From assembly GCA_030038475.1 (NCBI GenBank), contig JASHOU010000139.1, forward strand, positions 1 to 41,119: a DNA stretch of 41,119 nucleotides, in the 5' to 3' direction. The position numbers and the translations under genes were made by a program. The notes beneath the pieces are model-generated. The model was not told the DNA's origin, ran no database searches, and saw nothing but the letters and a program-made list of their open reading frames with translations. Shown here piece by piece: positions 32,476 through 40,903 of the stretch (position 1 is the stretch's first letter; the number at the start of each line of letters is the position of its first letter). This DNA is from Terriglobales bacterium (GTDB taxonomy: Bacteria; Acidobacteriota; Terriglobia; Terriglobales; Acidobacteriaceae).

Positions 32476-33177
32476 CTACCCCGTCTTGTACGCGATGTCC
32501 GGCAATCCGGTGATTCTGATTCCGGCGTGACCTTTGTGGCGGATGTTGAGACCAATCAGCAGCGCGGTGATCTGCTCGACGATGCGCGCGTTTTCAAGTT
32601 TGCCTCCGTCGATAGCGCGCACGCCGGGGATTTTAACCGCGAGTTCCATCGCAACTTGCGTGGCGTTGGCATCGTCACTGCAAACGACCACGTCGCACTC
32701 GAGATGCTCGTCGCCATTTAGCAACTCCGCTGAAGCGTTGTGAAACGCAGCCGCAACGGAAACGCCCTTGGGAACAAGCTCCGCGGTTTGTTGCGCAGCC
32801 GATCCTTGCCACACGCTGAGAGTGCGGCTGGCGCGCCCGCCTACACTGGCTGCGAGCGGAACGGTTGCATCGATCAGGACGCTGCCGGCACGGATCGAAG
32901 GCTTCAATTGCTTCAAAAGCGCAGCCTGGCCTTCGAAGGGCACCGTGAGAACCAGCAAATCGGTGGCGGCGCAGGCGGCGGAATTTTCCATCCCGGAGAC
33001 TTGAGCATTTGCGCCCGCGCGGTTGCGGATTGTTTCCGCCGTTTGCTGTGCGCGGCTGGCATCGCGCGAACCGATGATGACGATTTCGCCGGCGCGCGCC
33101 CAACGCAAAGCCAGGCCCGTTCCGGCAGGGCCGGTGCCGCCGATGACAGCGATGGCGCGGCTCACGCGGTCGTTCAT
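32476..33177 (-). CDS. npdG: NADPH-dependent F420 reductase
   Basis: This enzyme moves hydride between NADPH and coenzyme F420, supplying F420H2 to partner enzymes (or the reverse). It is 233 aa. The Rossmann start AIAVIGGTGPAGTGLALRWA (about 8-27) has the GGTGPxGxG pattern of the family, followed by VIIGSRDASRA for the NADP phosphate. The motif LTVPFEGQAALLKQL is also typical, as is the C-terminal ARIVEQITALLIGLNIRHK. Its ATG overlaps the cofH stop by four bases, tying it to the F420 operon. It is the last gene of that operon. Confidence 0.9.
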   Translation of the reverse strand: MNDRVSRAIAVIGGTGPAGTGLALRWARAGEIVIIGSRDASRAQQTAETIRNRAGANAQVSGMENSAACAATDLLVLTVPFEGQAALLKQLKPSIRAGSVLIDATVPLAASVGGRASRTLSVWQGSAAQQTAELVPKGVSVAAAFHNASAELLNGDEHLECDVVVCSDDANATQVAMELAVKIPGVRAIDGGKLENARIVEQITALLIGLNIRHKGHAGIRITGLPDIAYKTG

Positions 33178-34436
33178 GCGAAATCCGCGGCCCACGCAGA
33201 TTCGCAAGCTTCAGCACCGGGCTCGAAACAAACCGATTCTGCCGGCAGCTTGATTTTCATGCGCGAATATTTTGTGTTGCGTTCGGCGGGAATGCGGCCG
33301 ATTTCGAGAATCAACGCCTGGAACTCTTCGGGACTGGTGTACTGGCCTGCGGTTGCTCCCGCCTCGCGCGAAATGTTTTCTTCCATCAGAGTTCCGCCGT
33401 AGTCGTTGGCGCCGGCGTGCAGACAAAGTTGCGAAAGTTTGCGGTTGAGCTTCACCCACGAGACCTGAATGTTATGGATCGAGCCGGCGAGAAGAATCCG
33501 CGCCAGCGCATGAATTTTCAGATGTTCGGCGAGCGTCGGCCCAGAGCGTGCGAGTCCCTGCTGGAATAGCAGCGTGTTCTGGTGCACAAAGCCAAGCGGA
33601 ACGAATTCGGTGAAGCCGCCGGTCTCGCTTTGAATCTGCCGGAACAATGAAAGCTGACGCACCCAATGATCGGGCGTTTCCATGTGGCCATACATAAGCG
33701 TGGAAGTGCTCGGGATTCCGCACCGATGCGCGGTGCGGATGACCTCTTGCCATTGCGCCGACGATAGTTTGTTGCGCGAGAGCACCTGGCGGACTTCATC
33801 ATCCAGAATTTCAGCCGCGGTGCCGGGCAGCGTGTCAAGTCCGTTATCGCGCAGCATCATGAGATAGTCGCCGAGCGTCATCCCGGTGAGTTCCACGCCA
33901 TACACAATTTCCATGGGAGAAAAGGCATGGATGTGCATAGCGGGCACGGCATTTTTGATCGCGCGAAGAATGTCGCGGTAATAAGAGGGCGGCAAACCGT
34001 GCGGCAATCCGCCTTGAATGCAAACTTCCGTCGCGCCGAGCACCCATGCTTCTTTGGCTTTTTGCGCCATGACTTCGAGCGAATGAAAATAGGAGTCGGG
34101 CTCGCGCGGTCCGCGGCTAAAAGCGCAAAACTTGCAGCCGACAAAGCATACGTTGGTGAAATTGATATTGCGGTTCACAACGTAACTGACGATATTGCCA
34201 ACCAGGTCGCGGCGCAGCGTATCGGCCGCGATCAGCAGCGCAAGCAAGTCGTCTTGTCGGCCGTCGGCGCTGCCGCAGTTTGCCAGGGCATAGCGCTCGT
34301 CATCTGTCAGACACGCCCCGTCTTGGGTCTCGAGCACGCGCTCCAACGTTTTGCGAATCGGCGCTGAGGTGCGCGGTGCAATCTCATCCCAGGTGAGCGC
34401 GGAGAATTGTTCCAGTTCTGACACTTGAAACGACAT
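33174..34436 (-). CDS. cofH: 5-amino-6-(D-ribitylamino)uracil-L-tyrosine 4-hydroxyphenyl transferase (Fo synthase subunit 2)
   Basis: CofH is the radical-SAM half of Fo synthase that joins the tyrosine-derived fragment to 5-amino-6-ribitylaminouracil. It is 420 aa. The [4Fe-4S] cysteines are Cys97, Cys101 and Cys104 in VCFVGCKFCAFSR. VCIQGGLPHGLPPSYY, HAFSPMEIVYG and the GTAAEILDDEVR motif are family marks that it shares with MqnE/MqnC, which handle related substrates. The presence of cofG, cofC, cofD and cofE in the same run decides in favour of CofH over a menaquinone enzyme. It follows cofE by 30 bases. Confidence 0.93.
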   Translation of the reverse strand: MSFQVSELEQFSALTWDEIAPRTSAPIRKTLERVLETQDGACLTDDERYALANCGSADGRQDDLLALLIAADTLRRDLVGNIVSYVVNRNINFTNVCFVGCKFCAFSRGPREPDSYFHSLEVMAQKAKEAWVLGATEVCIQGGLPHGLPPSYYRDILRAIKNAVPAMHIHAFSPMEIVYGVELTGMTLGDYLMMLRDNGLDTLPGTAAEILDDEVRQVLSRNKLSSAQWQEVIRTAHRCGIPSTSTLMYGHMETPDHWVRQLSLFRQIQSETGGFTEFVPLGFVHQNTLLFQQGLARSGPTLAEHLKIHALARILLAGSIHNIQVSWVKLNRKLSQLCLHAGANDYGGTLMEENISREAGATAGQYTSPEEFQALILEIGRIPAERNTKYSRMKIKLPAESVCFEPGAEACESAWAADFA

Positions 34437-34466
34437 AACGTTCTCCTGTCGAACCTCATCGAAACG

Positions 34467-35222
34467 CTACCGAAAAAGATCGTTCTTCGCAGGACGGATC
34501 AACTTCTGCGCGCCGCCGCTACTTCGCCGATACGAATACCCGCGAACGATGCACGCGGGAGTGTTTGCCAGCTTGCCGCAGACCAGTCCCGCAGCGCAAG
34601 CCAATTCGTCAGCGATCGCGTCTACGGTTGCATGCAGCGAATAGCCGTGGGCGTCGCGACGGCCGCGATAGTCAACCAGCGGCTCGATTCCGGCAACTCC
34701 GATAGCAACTTCGGTCAAACCTTCGCGCCAGGGACGGCCAAAACTGTCGCTCACAATAACCGCGACGTCGATCTTAAGACGCTTTTTCAATTCCCGTCGC
34801 AACTTCGCCGCGGAGCGATCCGGATTCTCCGGCAGCAAAACTGCGTGGTGCCCGCCATCGACATTCGAAACATCCACCCCACTGTTGGCGCAGACGAAAC
34901 CATGCCGCGTTTCGGTGATCAGCACGCCATTTTTCTGCCGTACAATTCGGCGGCTCTCACGCAGCGCCAACTCGCTGACGCGGGCGTCGAGCCCGTAGCG
35001 TCGCGCCCATTTCTTGGATGCGGTAGAAGGTTCAACGTCACTAAGCGCGACGATCGCGCCTTCGGCCTTCGAAACAATCTTGTGCTTGACCACCAGAATG
35101 TCGCCACGCTGAAAGCGCATCCTCAGCTTTCGCGCAGCGGTAAGCAACCGCGCACACAACGAATCGCCAGCGCGAATTTCTCCGCTGACGGCGAGCGGTA
35201 GAACTCGGATTTCTCCGGTCAT
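34467..35222 (-). CDS. cofE: coenzyme F420-0:L-glutamate ligase
   Basis: CofE adds glutamates to F420-0 using GTP to give F420-1, F420-2 and longer forms. The credible start is the ATG at 35222 (MTGEIRVLPLAV), giving 251 aa; the open frame beyond it is a shadow. RAGDSLCARLL, DILVVKHKIVSKAEGAIV, VSDSFGRPWREGLTEVAIGVAG and the DYRGRRDAHGYSLHAT metal/GTP region are characteristic. There is no C-terminal FMN nitroreductase domain as found in actinobacterial FbiB. It follows cofC by 4 bases. Confidence 0.93.
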   Translation of the reverse strand: MTGEIRVLPLAVSGEIRAGDSLCARLLTAARKLRMRFQRGDILVVKHKIVSKAEGAIVALSDVEPSTASKKWARRYGLDARVSELALRESRRIVRQKNGVLITETRHGFVCANSGVDVSNVDGGHHAVLLPENPDRSAAKLRRELKKRLKIDVAVIVSDSFGRPWREGLTEVAIGVAGIEPLVDYRGRRDAHGYSLHATVDAIADELACAAGLVCGKLANTPACIVRGYSYRRSSGGAQKLIRPAKNDLFR

Positions 35223-35226
35223 GGGC

Positions 35227-35886
35227 TTATGATTCGGCGAGCCCATAAACCGAATCCCTTTTGTTGAGATTCCAGTTGCGTACCAGGCGCTGCGAGCGGC
35301 GCTCTCCGCTGGCAGCGGCCAGTTCGTAAAGATCTTCGGGGCGATCCACATCGCGTGCGATGCCCGGCAATTCGAGCACAATACAACTCCGGCCCGTTGC
35401 CTTCGCTGCCGCCAGATGCGGCAAAAAACTATCATTGCCAAAGCGCAGCGGAAACAGATCCACTGGAGCTCGCCATGCCGCGTTTGTCCCTCGGCCAGCG
35501 GCATCCGGCACCAGCACCGCGCCGCACGCGGGAGCGCTGTCGGAAATCTTCTGCAATTCCAGAGTGTCGATCAGCGGGATATCCGCCGGAATCACCAGAG
35601 TGCTTTTGGCTCCGCGCTCTTTGCAGATCGTGGTTGCCACTTCAATGGCGCTGGTTTCTCCTGAATTGTCGTCGGCAATCACCTCGAAATTGAAACGCGC
35701 GGCCATCTCGCGCGCAAACGGATCGCGCGTTACGACCGCAACCGGTGGGCGAGTTTGCCAGTTGGCAAGGGTCAGCAGCACATCCTCACACATGGCCTGC
35801 GCCAGCGCGAAACGTTCTTCTGGAGTCAAAATCGGCGACAGGCGCTGCTTGGCATCGGCGAGATTTTTTACGGGAACGAGAATCAT
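35227..35886 (-). CDS. cofC: phospholactate (or phosphoenolpyruvate/phosphoglycerate) guanylyltransferase
   Basis: CofC (FbiD in mycobacteria) activates a three-carbon phospho-acid with GTP to give the donor for CofD. The start ATG at 35886 overlaps the cofD stop (ATGA) and gives 219 aa. MILVPVKNLADAKQRLSPIL is the nucleotide-binding start. PADIPLIDTLELQKI and DAAGRGTNAAWRAP are the metal and nucleotide loops. The substrate could be 2-phospholactate, phosphoenolpyruvate or 3-phosphoglycerate, which sequence alone does not settle. The N-terminal open frame upstream is a shadow over cofD. Confidence 0.92.
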   Translation of the reverse strand: MILVPVKNLADAKQRLSPILTPEERFALAQAMCEDVLLTLANWQTRPPVAVVTRDPFAREMAARFNFEVIADDNSGETSAIEVATTICKERGAKSTLVIPADIPLIDTLELQKISDSAPACGAVLVPDAAGRGTNAAWRAPVDLFPLRFGNDSFLPHLAAAKATGRSCIVLELPGIARDVDRPEDLYELAAASGERRSQRLVRNWNLNKRDSVYGLAES

Positions 35887-36842
35887 GCGCGCTCCAACTG
35901 GCCTTGCGACGCGGGAGGTTGCATCGCCGCCTGCAGCACGCTTTTTGCCAGCGCGATTCGATCTTCCGGCTTGCGCATGATGGTCGCGGTGCAATGCACG
36001 CTCATGCCGGTTTTGCGCAAGGCTTCGGCTGCGGTCGCGTCGGACGAATCGACAATCAGCAGATCGAGAAAGTCGTGATAGAAGTCGGCAACGCCGGCGA
36101 TCGAAACGGCGAATCCCTGCGCCGCCATTAGGATTCCCGCGGGCCCGGTGACCGCGGCGTCGCCGACGATCGGGCTCACGGCCGCAATCCGAGAGCGGCA
36201 TTCGCGCAGCGCTTCGCGAATTCCCGGCACGGCGAGAATCGACCCGATGCTGGTTACGGGATTGCTTGGCGCAATGAGAACGAGGTCGGCCGAACGAATC
36301 GATTCGATCACTCCCGGCGCCGGTCTTGCTTCAGCGGCGCCGGCGAAGCGAACCGATTCGACCGGATCCTGATACCAGCGCTGGACAAAATACTCTTCGA
36401 AGCTCAAGTCTCCTGCGGGAGTCAAAACCCGCGTCTCCACGCGCGAATCGCTCATCGGCAGGATGCGCGCCCTGACCCCAAGACTGGTAGCGATTTCAGC
36501 AGTGGCTTCGCTGAGCGTTTTGCCGCTAGCCAGCAGCCTGGTGCGGAGAATGTGCGTGGCCAGATCGCGATCGCCAACGTTGAACCAGATCGGTTGTCCA
36601 AGTTGCCCCATGGCATGGAGGCAGTGAAATGTGTCGCCCTTGACGCCCCAGCCGCGCTCCTGGCTGAGTTTGCCGGCGAGCATATAGGTAATGGAATCGA
36701 GATCGGGCGAAGCGTACAAGCCCCACCAGAGGAGATCGTCGCCCGTGTTGACGATCATGGTCAGTTCTTCCTGCGGAACAATCTGGCGGAGACCATCGAC
36801 GAATTTGGCGCCCCCGGTGCCGCCGGTGAGAACTGTGATCAT
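35883..36842 (-). CDS. cofD: 2-phospho-L-lactate transferase (F420-0 or dehydro-F420-0 synthase)
   Basis: CofD transfers the activated phospho-acid from its guanosine diphosphate carrier to Fo. It is 319 aa. The start MITVLTGGTGGAKFVDGLR is diagnostic. VNTGDDLLWWGLYASPDLDSITYMLAG and FNVGDRDLATHILRT are the Fo and metal regions, and LIAPSNPVTSIGSILAVPGIR is the carrier-binding loop. Its start overlaps the cofG stop by four bases and its stop overlaps the cofC start by four bases, so cofG-cofD-cofC are translationally coupled. Confidence 0.95.
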   Translation of the reverse strand: MITVLTGGTGGAKFVDGLRQIVPQEELTMIVNTGDDLLWWGLYASPDLDSITYMLAGKLSQERGWGVKGDTFHCLHAMGQLGQPIWFNVGDRDLATHILRTRLLASGKTLSEATAEIATSLGVRARILPMSDSRVETRVLTPAGDLSFEEYFVQRWYQDPVESVRFAGAAEARPAPGVIESIRSADLVLIAPSNPVTSIGSILAVPGIREALRECRSRIAAVSPIVGDAAVTGPAGILMAAQGFAVSIAGVADFYHDFLDLLIVDSSDATAAEALRKTGMSVHCTATIMRKPEDRIALAKSVLQAAMQPPASQGQLERA

Positions 36843-38035
36843 GCGGCCCTCGCTCTTCGAGTTTGCGCGTAGCCGCTGGCATCGGCGGCGGAGCGGAGTC
36901 GCTCTTGCAGTAAATCGCTGTGCGCGGCCGTTTGGTCGATGAATTCGGGATAGACTGGCAATCGCTGGCGCAACTCGAATCCCTTCGCCTCAGTGCGACG
37001 CTGCAATTCCTCGAGATGCGGCCACGGCTTTTCCGGGTTAATGAAATCCGGCGTCAGCGGCGAAATTCCGCCCCAGTCGTTGATGCTGCCATCGAGCAGA
37101 TCGGCGTAGTGCGGGTCGGAAAGATTCGGCGGCGCTTGAATATTCATCTTCGGCATCAGCAGGCGCGCCACAGCCAGCGTTCGCAGCATATTCTGGCGGT
37201 TCGGTTCGGGCCAGTGCGCCATCGACGTCCCGGCTTTGGCGCGGAAGTTTTGGATGATCACTTCCTGAATGTGGCCGTACTTTTCGTGCAACTCGCGGAT
37301 TGCGATCAACGAATCGACGCGCTCTTCCAGCGTTTCGCCAATTCCGATCAGAATTCCGGTGGTGAAAGGAATCTTTCGCCGTCCCGCATCTTCAATCACG
37401 CGCAGACGCTTCACGGGATCTTTATCGGGAGCATTGTCATGCGCGGCGTTTTTAGCGAGCAAACGCGCGCTGGTTGTTTCCACCATCAGCCCCACGCTTG
37501 GAGCTACGCGCGATAGCCTTTCCAGCCACTCTGCGCTCATCAAGCCGGGATTGGGATGAGGCAGCAAACTCGACTCGCGCAGCACTTTCTCGCACATCGC
37601 CTCCAGATAATGCAGCATGGATTTATAACCAAATCGCCGCAGTGTCTCGCGCATTTCCGGAAAAAGCAACTCGGGCTTGTCGCCCAAACTGAAGAGAGCT
37701 TCGGTGCACCCTGCGCGCTCGCCCGCGCGCACGACTTCCATGACTTCATCGGGCGTCATGGTGTGCGAGCCGGCTTCGCCTGGGTCGCGCCGGAAGACGC
37801 AGTATCCGCAGTAATCGCGGCAAAGATTAGTCAAAGGGATAAAGACTTTGCGCGAGTAAGTGATGACCGCCGGTTTGAATTTTGCGCGGACCGCTTGCGC
37901 CTCCGAAAGAAGCGCAGGCAGGGCATAATCATCGGATCGAAGCAGCAGGCAAGCCGCTTCGCGAGAAACAGGCTCGCCGCTGACGCCAGTCAACTCGGCG
38001 ATTGCGGGCATCGCATCTAGGGAAGCGCTGGCCAT
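36839..38035 (-). CDS. cofG: 7,8-didemethyl-8-hydroxy-5-deazariboflavin synthase (Fo synthase subunit 1)
   Basis: CofG is the radical-SAM half of Fo synthase that closes the deazaflavin ring. It is 398 aa. The cluster cysteines are Cys72, Cys76 and Cys79 in NLCRDYCGYCVFRR. EALFSLGDKPELLF, LPHPNPGLMS and GILIGIGETLEERVDSL are family marks. The C-terminal EGF-like extension found in some bifunctional FbiC proteins is absent; the CofH activity is in a separate gene four genes downstream. It is the first gene of the F420 operon, 86 bases after the acyl-CoA dehydrogenase. Confidence 0.94.
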   Translation of the reverse strand: MASASLDAMPAIAELTGVSGEPVSREAACLLLRSDDYALPALLSEAQAVRAKFKPAVITYSRKVFIPLTNLCRDYCGYCVFRRDPGEAGSHTMTPDEVMEVVRAGERAGCTEALFSLGDKPELLFPEMRETLRRFGYKSMLHYLEAMCEKVLRESSLLPHPNPGLMSAEWLERLSRVAPSVGLMVETTSARLLAKNAAHDNAPDKDPVKRLRVIEDAGRRKIPFTTGILIGIGETLEERVDSLIAIRELHEKYGHIQEVIIQNFRAKAGTSMAHWPEPNRQNMLRTLAVARLLMPKMNIQAPPNLSDPHYADLLDGSINDWGGISPLTPDFINPEKPWPHLEELQRRTEAKGFELRQRLPVYPEFIDQTAAHSDLLQERLRSAADASGYAQTRRARAA

Positions 38036-38093
38036 GCTTCTTTGATCAGGCGTTTTGAATTTCGACAGAATTTCCGAGAATAAGGTGCTTGTT

Positions 38094-38130
38094 TATTTTC
38101 CTAGAGCCTATTTTCCAAAACTTATTTTCC
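38094..38130 (-). promoter_or_regulatory. three AT-rich repeats ahead of cofG
   Basis: GGAAAATA occurs three times on the minus strand, at 38130-38123, 38116-38109 and 38101-38094, with 14-15 base spacing. The set begins in the last codons of the acyl-CoA dehydrogenase gene and stops about 58 bases before the cofG start. The AT-rich, regularly spaced repeats stand out in this sequence. They could be a regulator binding site for the F420 operon; this is inference. Confidence 0.4.
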
Positions 38131-39297
38131 CAAAACCAGTTTCGCGATCGTCGCCAGCTGCATGTTCGAAGTGCCTTCGTAGATTTTTCCGATCTTCGCA
38201 TCGCGCCAATATTTTTCTACGGGATAATCTTTGGTGAAGCCGTAACCGCCGTAGATTTCGACGGCGAGCGAGGTGACGCGCTCGGCCACCTGCGAGGCGA
38301 AAAGCTTGGTCATGGCCGCTTCTTTCACAAAGTTCACGCCCGCATCTTTCATACGAGCCGCGTTGTACACCATAAGGCGCGCAGCCTCGATTTCCGTTGC
38401 CATTTGCGCGATCTGGAACTGAATTCCCTGAAATTCGGAAATCGGTTTGCCGAATGCCGTACGCTCCTGCGAATATTTCGCCGCGTATTCCCAGGCGCCG
38501 CGCGCTACGCCGAGCATTTGCGCGCCGATGCCGATGCGGCCTTCGTTCAGCGTTTCGATGGCGATCTTATATCCCTTGCCCACCTCGCCGAGGACATTAT
38601 CTTTCGGCACGCGGCAATCCTCGAGAATCAGCTCGCAGGTGGAGGACGCGCGAATGCCGAGCTTGTCTTCTTTTTTGCCGACGGTAAAACCAGGAAAATC
38701 TTTTTCAATGAGAAACGCGGTGATCCCTTTGTATCCCTTCGACGGGTCGACGGTCGCAAACAAAATAAAAATTCCTGCCTCTTTGCCGTTCGTGATCCAG
38801 AGCTTGCGGCCATTCAAAACGAAATCGCCCACGCCCTTCGGTTCGGCCTTGGTTTGCAGCGCGAACGCGTCGGAGCCGGAACCGGCCTCGCTCAGTGCAT
38901 AGGCGCCAACTGTATCGGCGGCAAGCTTTCGCAGGTAACGCTCTTTTTGGTCTTTCGTGGCCCAGCGCAGAATTGCGTTCGCTACCAGCGTGTTTTGCAC
39001 GTCCACGATTACTCCGGCGGAGGCATCGGCGCGCGAGAATTCTTCGACCGCGAGAATTGCGTCAAAAAATTTGCCGCCTGCGCCGCCATACTGTTCGGGA
39101 ATTTCGATGCCCATCAATCCGAGTTGGAAGAACTGGTCGATCAGGGCGTGATCGAAGACGCCCTTTTCATCCATCTCTTTGGCCAGCGGACGAATCTTGT
39201 CGTCGGCGAACTGGCGCACGTTGTCGCGAAAGAGAATCTCGTCTTCGCTGAGAGTGGTGAGCGGTGCGGAACTTGCGAGCTGCAAGGTTTCCGGCAT
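38122..39297 (-). CDS. acyl-CoA dehydrogenase
   Basis: This is a 391-aa flavoprotein that oxidises an acyl-CoA to the enoyl-CoA and passes electrons to ETF. The catalytic base is Glu374 in IGKIYEGTSNMQ. YALSEAGSGSDAFALQT, LWITNGKEA and AARLMVYNAARMKDAG are family motifs, and the length and layout match the short/branched-chain group. The chain-length preference cannot be told. The start ATG at 39297 has GAGGTG 5 bases ahead. It may provide substrate for ETF-QO at 5281. It precedes the F420 operon on the same strand. Confidence 0.94.
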   Translation of the reverse strand: MPETLQLASSAPLTTLSEDEILFRDNVRQFADDKIRPLAKEMDEKGVFDHALIDQFFQLGLMGIEIPEQYGGAGGKFFDAILAVEEFSRADASAGVIVDVQNTLVANAILRWATKDQKERYLRKLAADTVGAYALSEAGSGSDAFALQTKAEPKGVGDFVLNGRKLWITNGKEAGIFILFATVDPSKGYKGITAFLIEKDFPGFTVGKKEDKLGIRASSTCELILEDCRVPKDNVLGEVGKGYKIAIETLNEGRIGIGAQMLGVARGAWEYAAKYSQERTAFGKPISEFQGIQFQIAQMATEIEAARLMVYNAARMKDAGVNFVKEAAMTKLFASQVAERVTSLAVEIYGGYGFTKDYPVEKYWRDAKIGKIYEGTSNMQLATIAKLVLGK

Positions 39298-39357
39298 GAG
39301 AGCACCTCGTTACTGAGACGCGGCTTGCTGCGTCCGTGGAAGAATGGCGTACCGGAA

Positions 39358-39366
39358 ATTGTAGCA
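39358..39366 (-). promoter_or_regulatory. extended -10 promoter for the acyl-CoA dehydrogenase
   Basis: On the minus strand TGC is followed by TACAAT (39363-39358), a good extended -10 box 60 bases ahead of the ATG at 39297. A weak -35 (GTTACT) stands 16 bases upstream. Confidence 0.45.
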
Positions 39367-39470
39367 GTGGACGAAGTTAAGTAACGGTTTTCTTTCTGGA
39401 AGCGCGGCTGCTTAGCTTTTTCGCAGCGGCCCCCGCCCTTTTGCATATCTCAAATCGCTAATACCTCAAA

Positions 39471-40775
39471 TCACCCTACGTTGCCCCGCGCGTCCGGCGT
39501 CAACTCAGCAACAGTGAGCTGATCGGCTTGTCGAAGTTCCTGGAATAGCCACGCCCACGTCGCGATCACGGCGAGGGTGCCGATTCCGCCAAGAACAACA
39601 GCGGGAACGGTTCCGAACCACTGGGCGGTGAGACCCGATTCGAATTCGCCCAATTCGTTGGAGACTCCAATAAACAGCATGTCGACGGCGTTGACGCGGC
39701 CGCGCATCTCATCGGGCGTCGCCAGCTGGATGAGCGTGGCGCGGATGATGACACTGACCATATCGGCCGCGCCGGTCAGAAACAGGGCGACGAGCGACAG
39801 AGTAAGACTGCGGGAGATTCCGAAGACGATAGTGAAGATGCCGAAGACGGCAACGGCGAGGAGCATGGTCCATCCGGCACGGCGGCGAATCGGGTAGTGA
39901 GCTACGACAATGGCCATCAAGGCGGCGCCGACGCCGGGAGCGCTGCGCAACAATCCGAGTCCCCACGGGCCCGTGTGTAGGATGTTTTTCGCGTAGATGG
40001 GAAGTAGCGCAACGGCTCCGCCGAGCAGGACCGCGAACATATCGAGAGAAATCGACCCGAGGATGAGCTTCTTCTGCCAGATGAAGCGGAAACCTGCAAG
40101 CACGGTGCGGATGCTAACAGGCTCTTTGCCGGCCGTCTTGTTGGCAGCGTCTTTTTCTTGGGGTGATGCGGGCAGGGGATGGATGCGCACAGTTGCCAGA
40201 ACAGAGATGATCGAAACGGCAACTGCGATGGCGTAGACGCCTTCGGGGCCGCGAAATGCGGCATACGCGATTCCTCCAACGGCCGGACCGGCGATGCTGG
40301 CGACCTGAAAAGTGCTGGAGTTCCACGCGATTGCATTGGAGAAATGCTCTTCGGGAACCAAGTGCGGAAGAATGGCTCGGCTCACGGGAAAGCTGAAGGA
40401 TCGACAGACCCCGACCAGAACCAGAACAACATAGATCAGGTGAACCGATTGCGAAGCACGCCAACTGATGGCGAGCAGCAGCACAGAGCAGACACCGTAA
40501 CCGGCGTAGCAAACCATCAGCAGCTTGCGTCGGTCAAAGAGATCGGCCGCGTGGCCGGCGAAAAGGAAGAGCACGAAGGGAGGGAAAAATTGTGCCAGAC
40601 CGACGTAACCGAGCGCGAGCGGACGTCGCGTGATTTCGTACACCTGCCATCCGACGGCGACCGATTGCATTTCGAGCGCCACGACAATGAAGAAGCGGGC
40701 GAGCGTGTAGGCGACAAAATTGGGATGAGTAAAAGCGACGTGCCCGGCCAGGCGGGGGTCTTTTGCGGTCAGCAT
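39471..40775 (-). CDS. MFS transporter (EntS-like)
   Basis: This is a 434-aa major-facilitator protein with about 12 hydrophobic helices. FVAYTLARFFIVVALEMQSV, GHAADLFDRRKLLM (loop 2-3 motif A) and TPDEMRGRVNAVDMLFIGVSNELGEFESG are typical of the MFS_3/EntS group. It resembles the MFS gene at 28166 in type, but the two differ in sequence by eye. A basic linker (KEKDAANKTAGKEPV type, around 205-220) separates the two halves. The substrate is unknown. It is upstream of the acyl-CoA dehydrogenase with a 173-base gap. Confidence 0.9.
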   Translation of the reverse strand: MLTAKDPRLAGHVAFTHPNFVAYTLARFFIVVALEMQSVAVGWQVYEITRRPLALGYVGLAQFFPPFVLFLFAGHAADLFDRRKLLMVCYAGYGVCSVLLLAISWRASQSVHLIYVVLVLVGVCRSFSFPVSRAILPHLVPEEHFSNAIAWNSSTFQVASIAGPAVGGIAYAAFRGPEGVYAIAVAVSIISVLATVRIHPLPASPQEKDAANKTAGKEPVSIRTVLAGFRFIWQKKLILGSISLDMFAVLLGGAVALLPIYAKNILHTGPWGLGLLRSAPGVGAALMAIVVAHYPIRRRAGWTMLLAVAVFGIFTIVFGISRSLTLSLVALFLTGAADMVSVIIRATLIQLATPDEMRGRVNAVDMLFIGVSNELGEFESGLTAQWFGTVPAVVLGGIGTLAVIATWAWLFQELRQADQLTVAELTPDARGNVG

Positions 40776-40903
40776 CGGGCGTTCGGCGTGGGGGCGTTAG
40801 CACGCACGCAGCGCATTCCTTACTACTGTGCCACAAAGCGCGGGCGCACGCGGGAAACAGATACCTCATTTATCCGCGCCGCGCAATGCGCGGCATCACG
40901 CAT

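Noticed and set aside
35223-35504. N-terminal extension of cofE
   Set aside because: It overlaps cofC in another frame; the CofE family begins at the ATG at 35222.
38122-39297. Acyl-CoA dehydrogenase as the dehydro-F420-0 reductase
   Set aside because: The catalytic Glu and all family motifs are present and it has its own promoter-like signal, so an ordinary acyl-CoA dehydrogenase is the simpler reading; kept only as a question in the findings.
38089-39384. 431-aa open frame on the plus strand
   Set aside because: It is antisense to the acyl-CoA dehydrogenase, whose motifs are complete.
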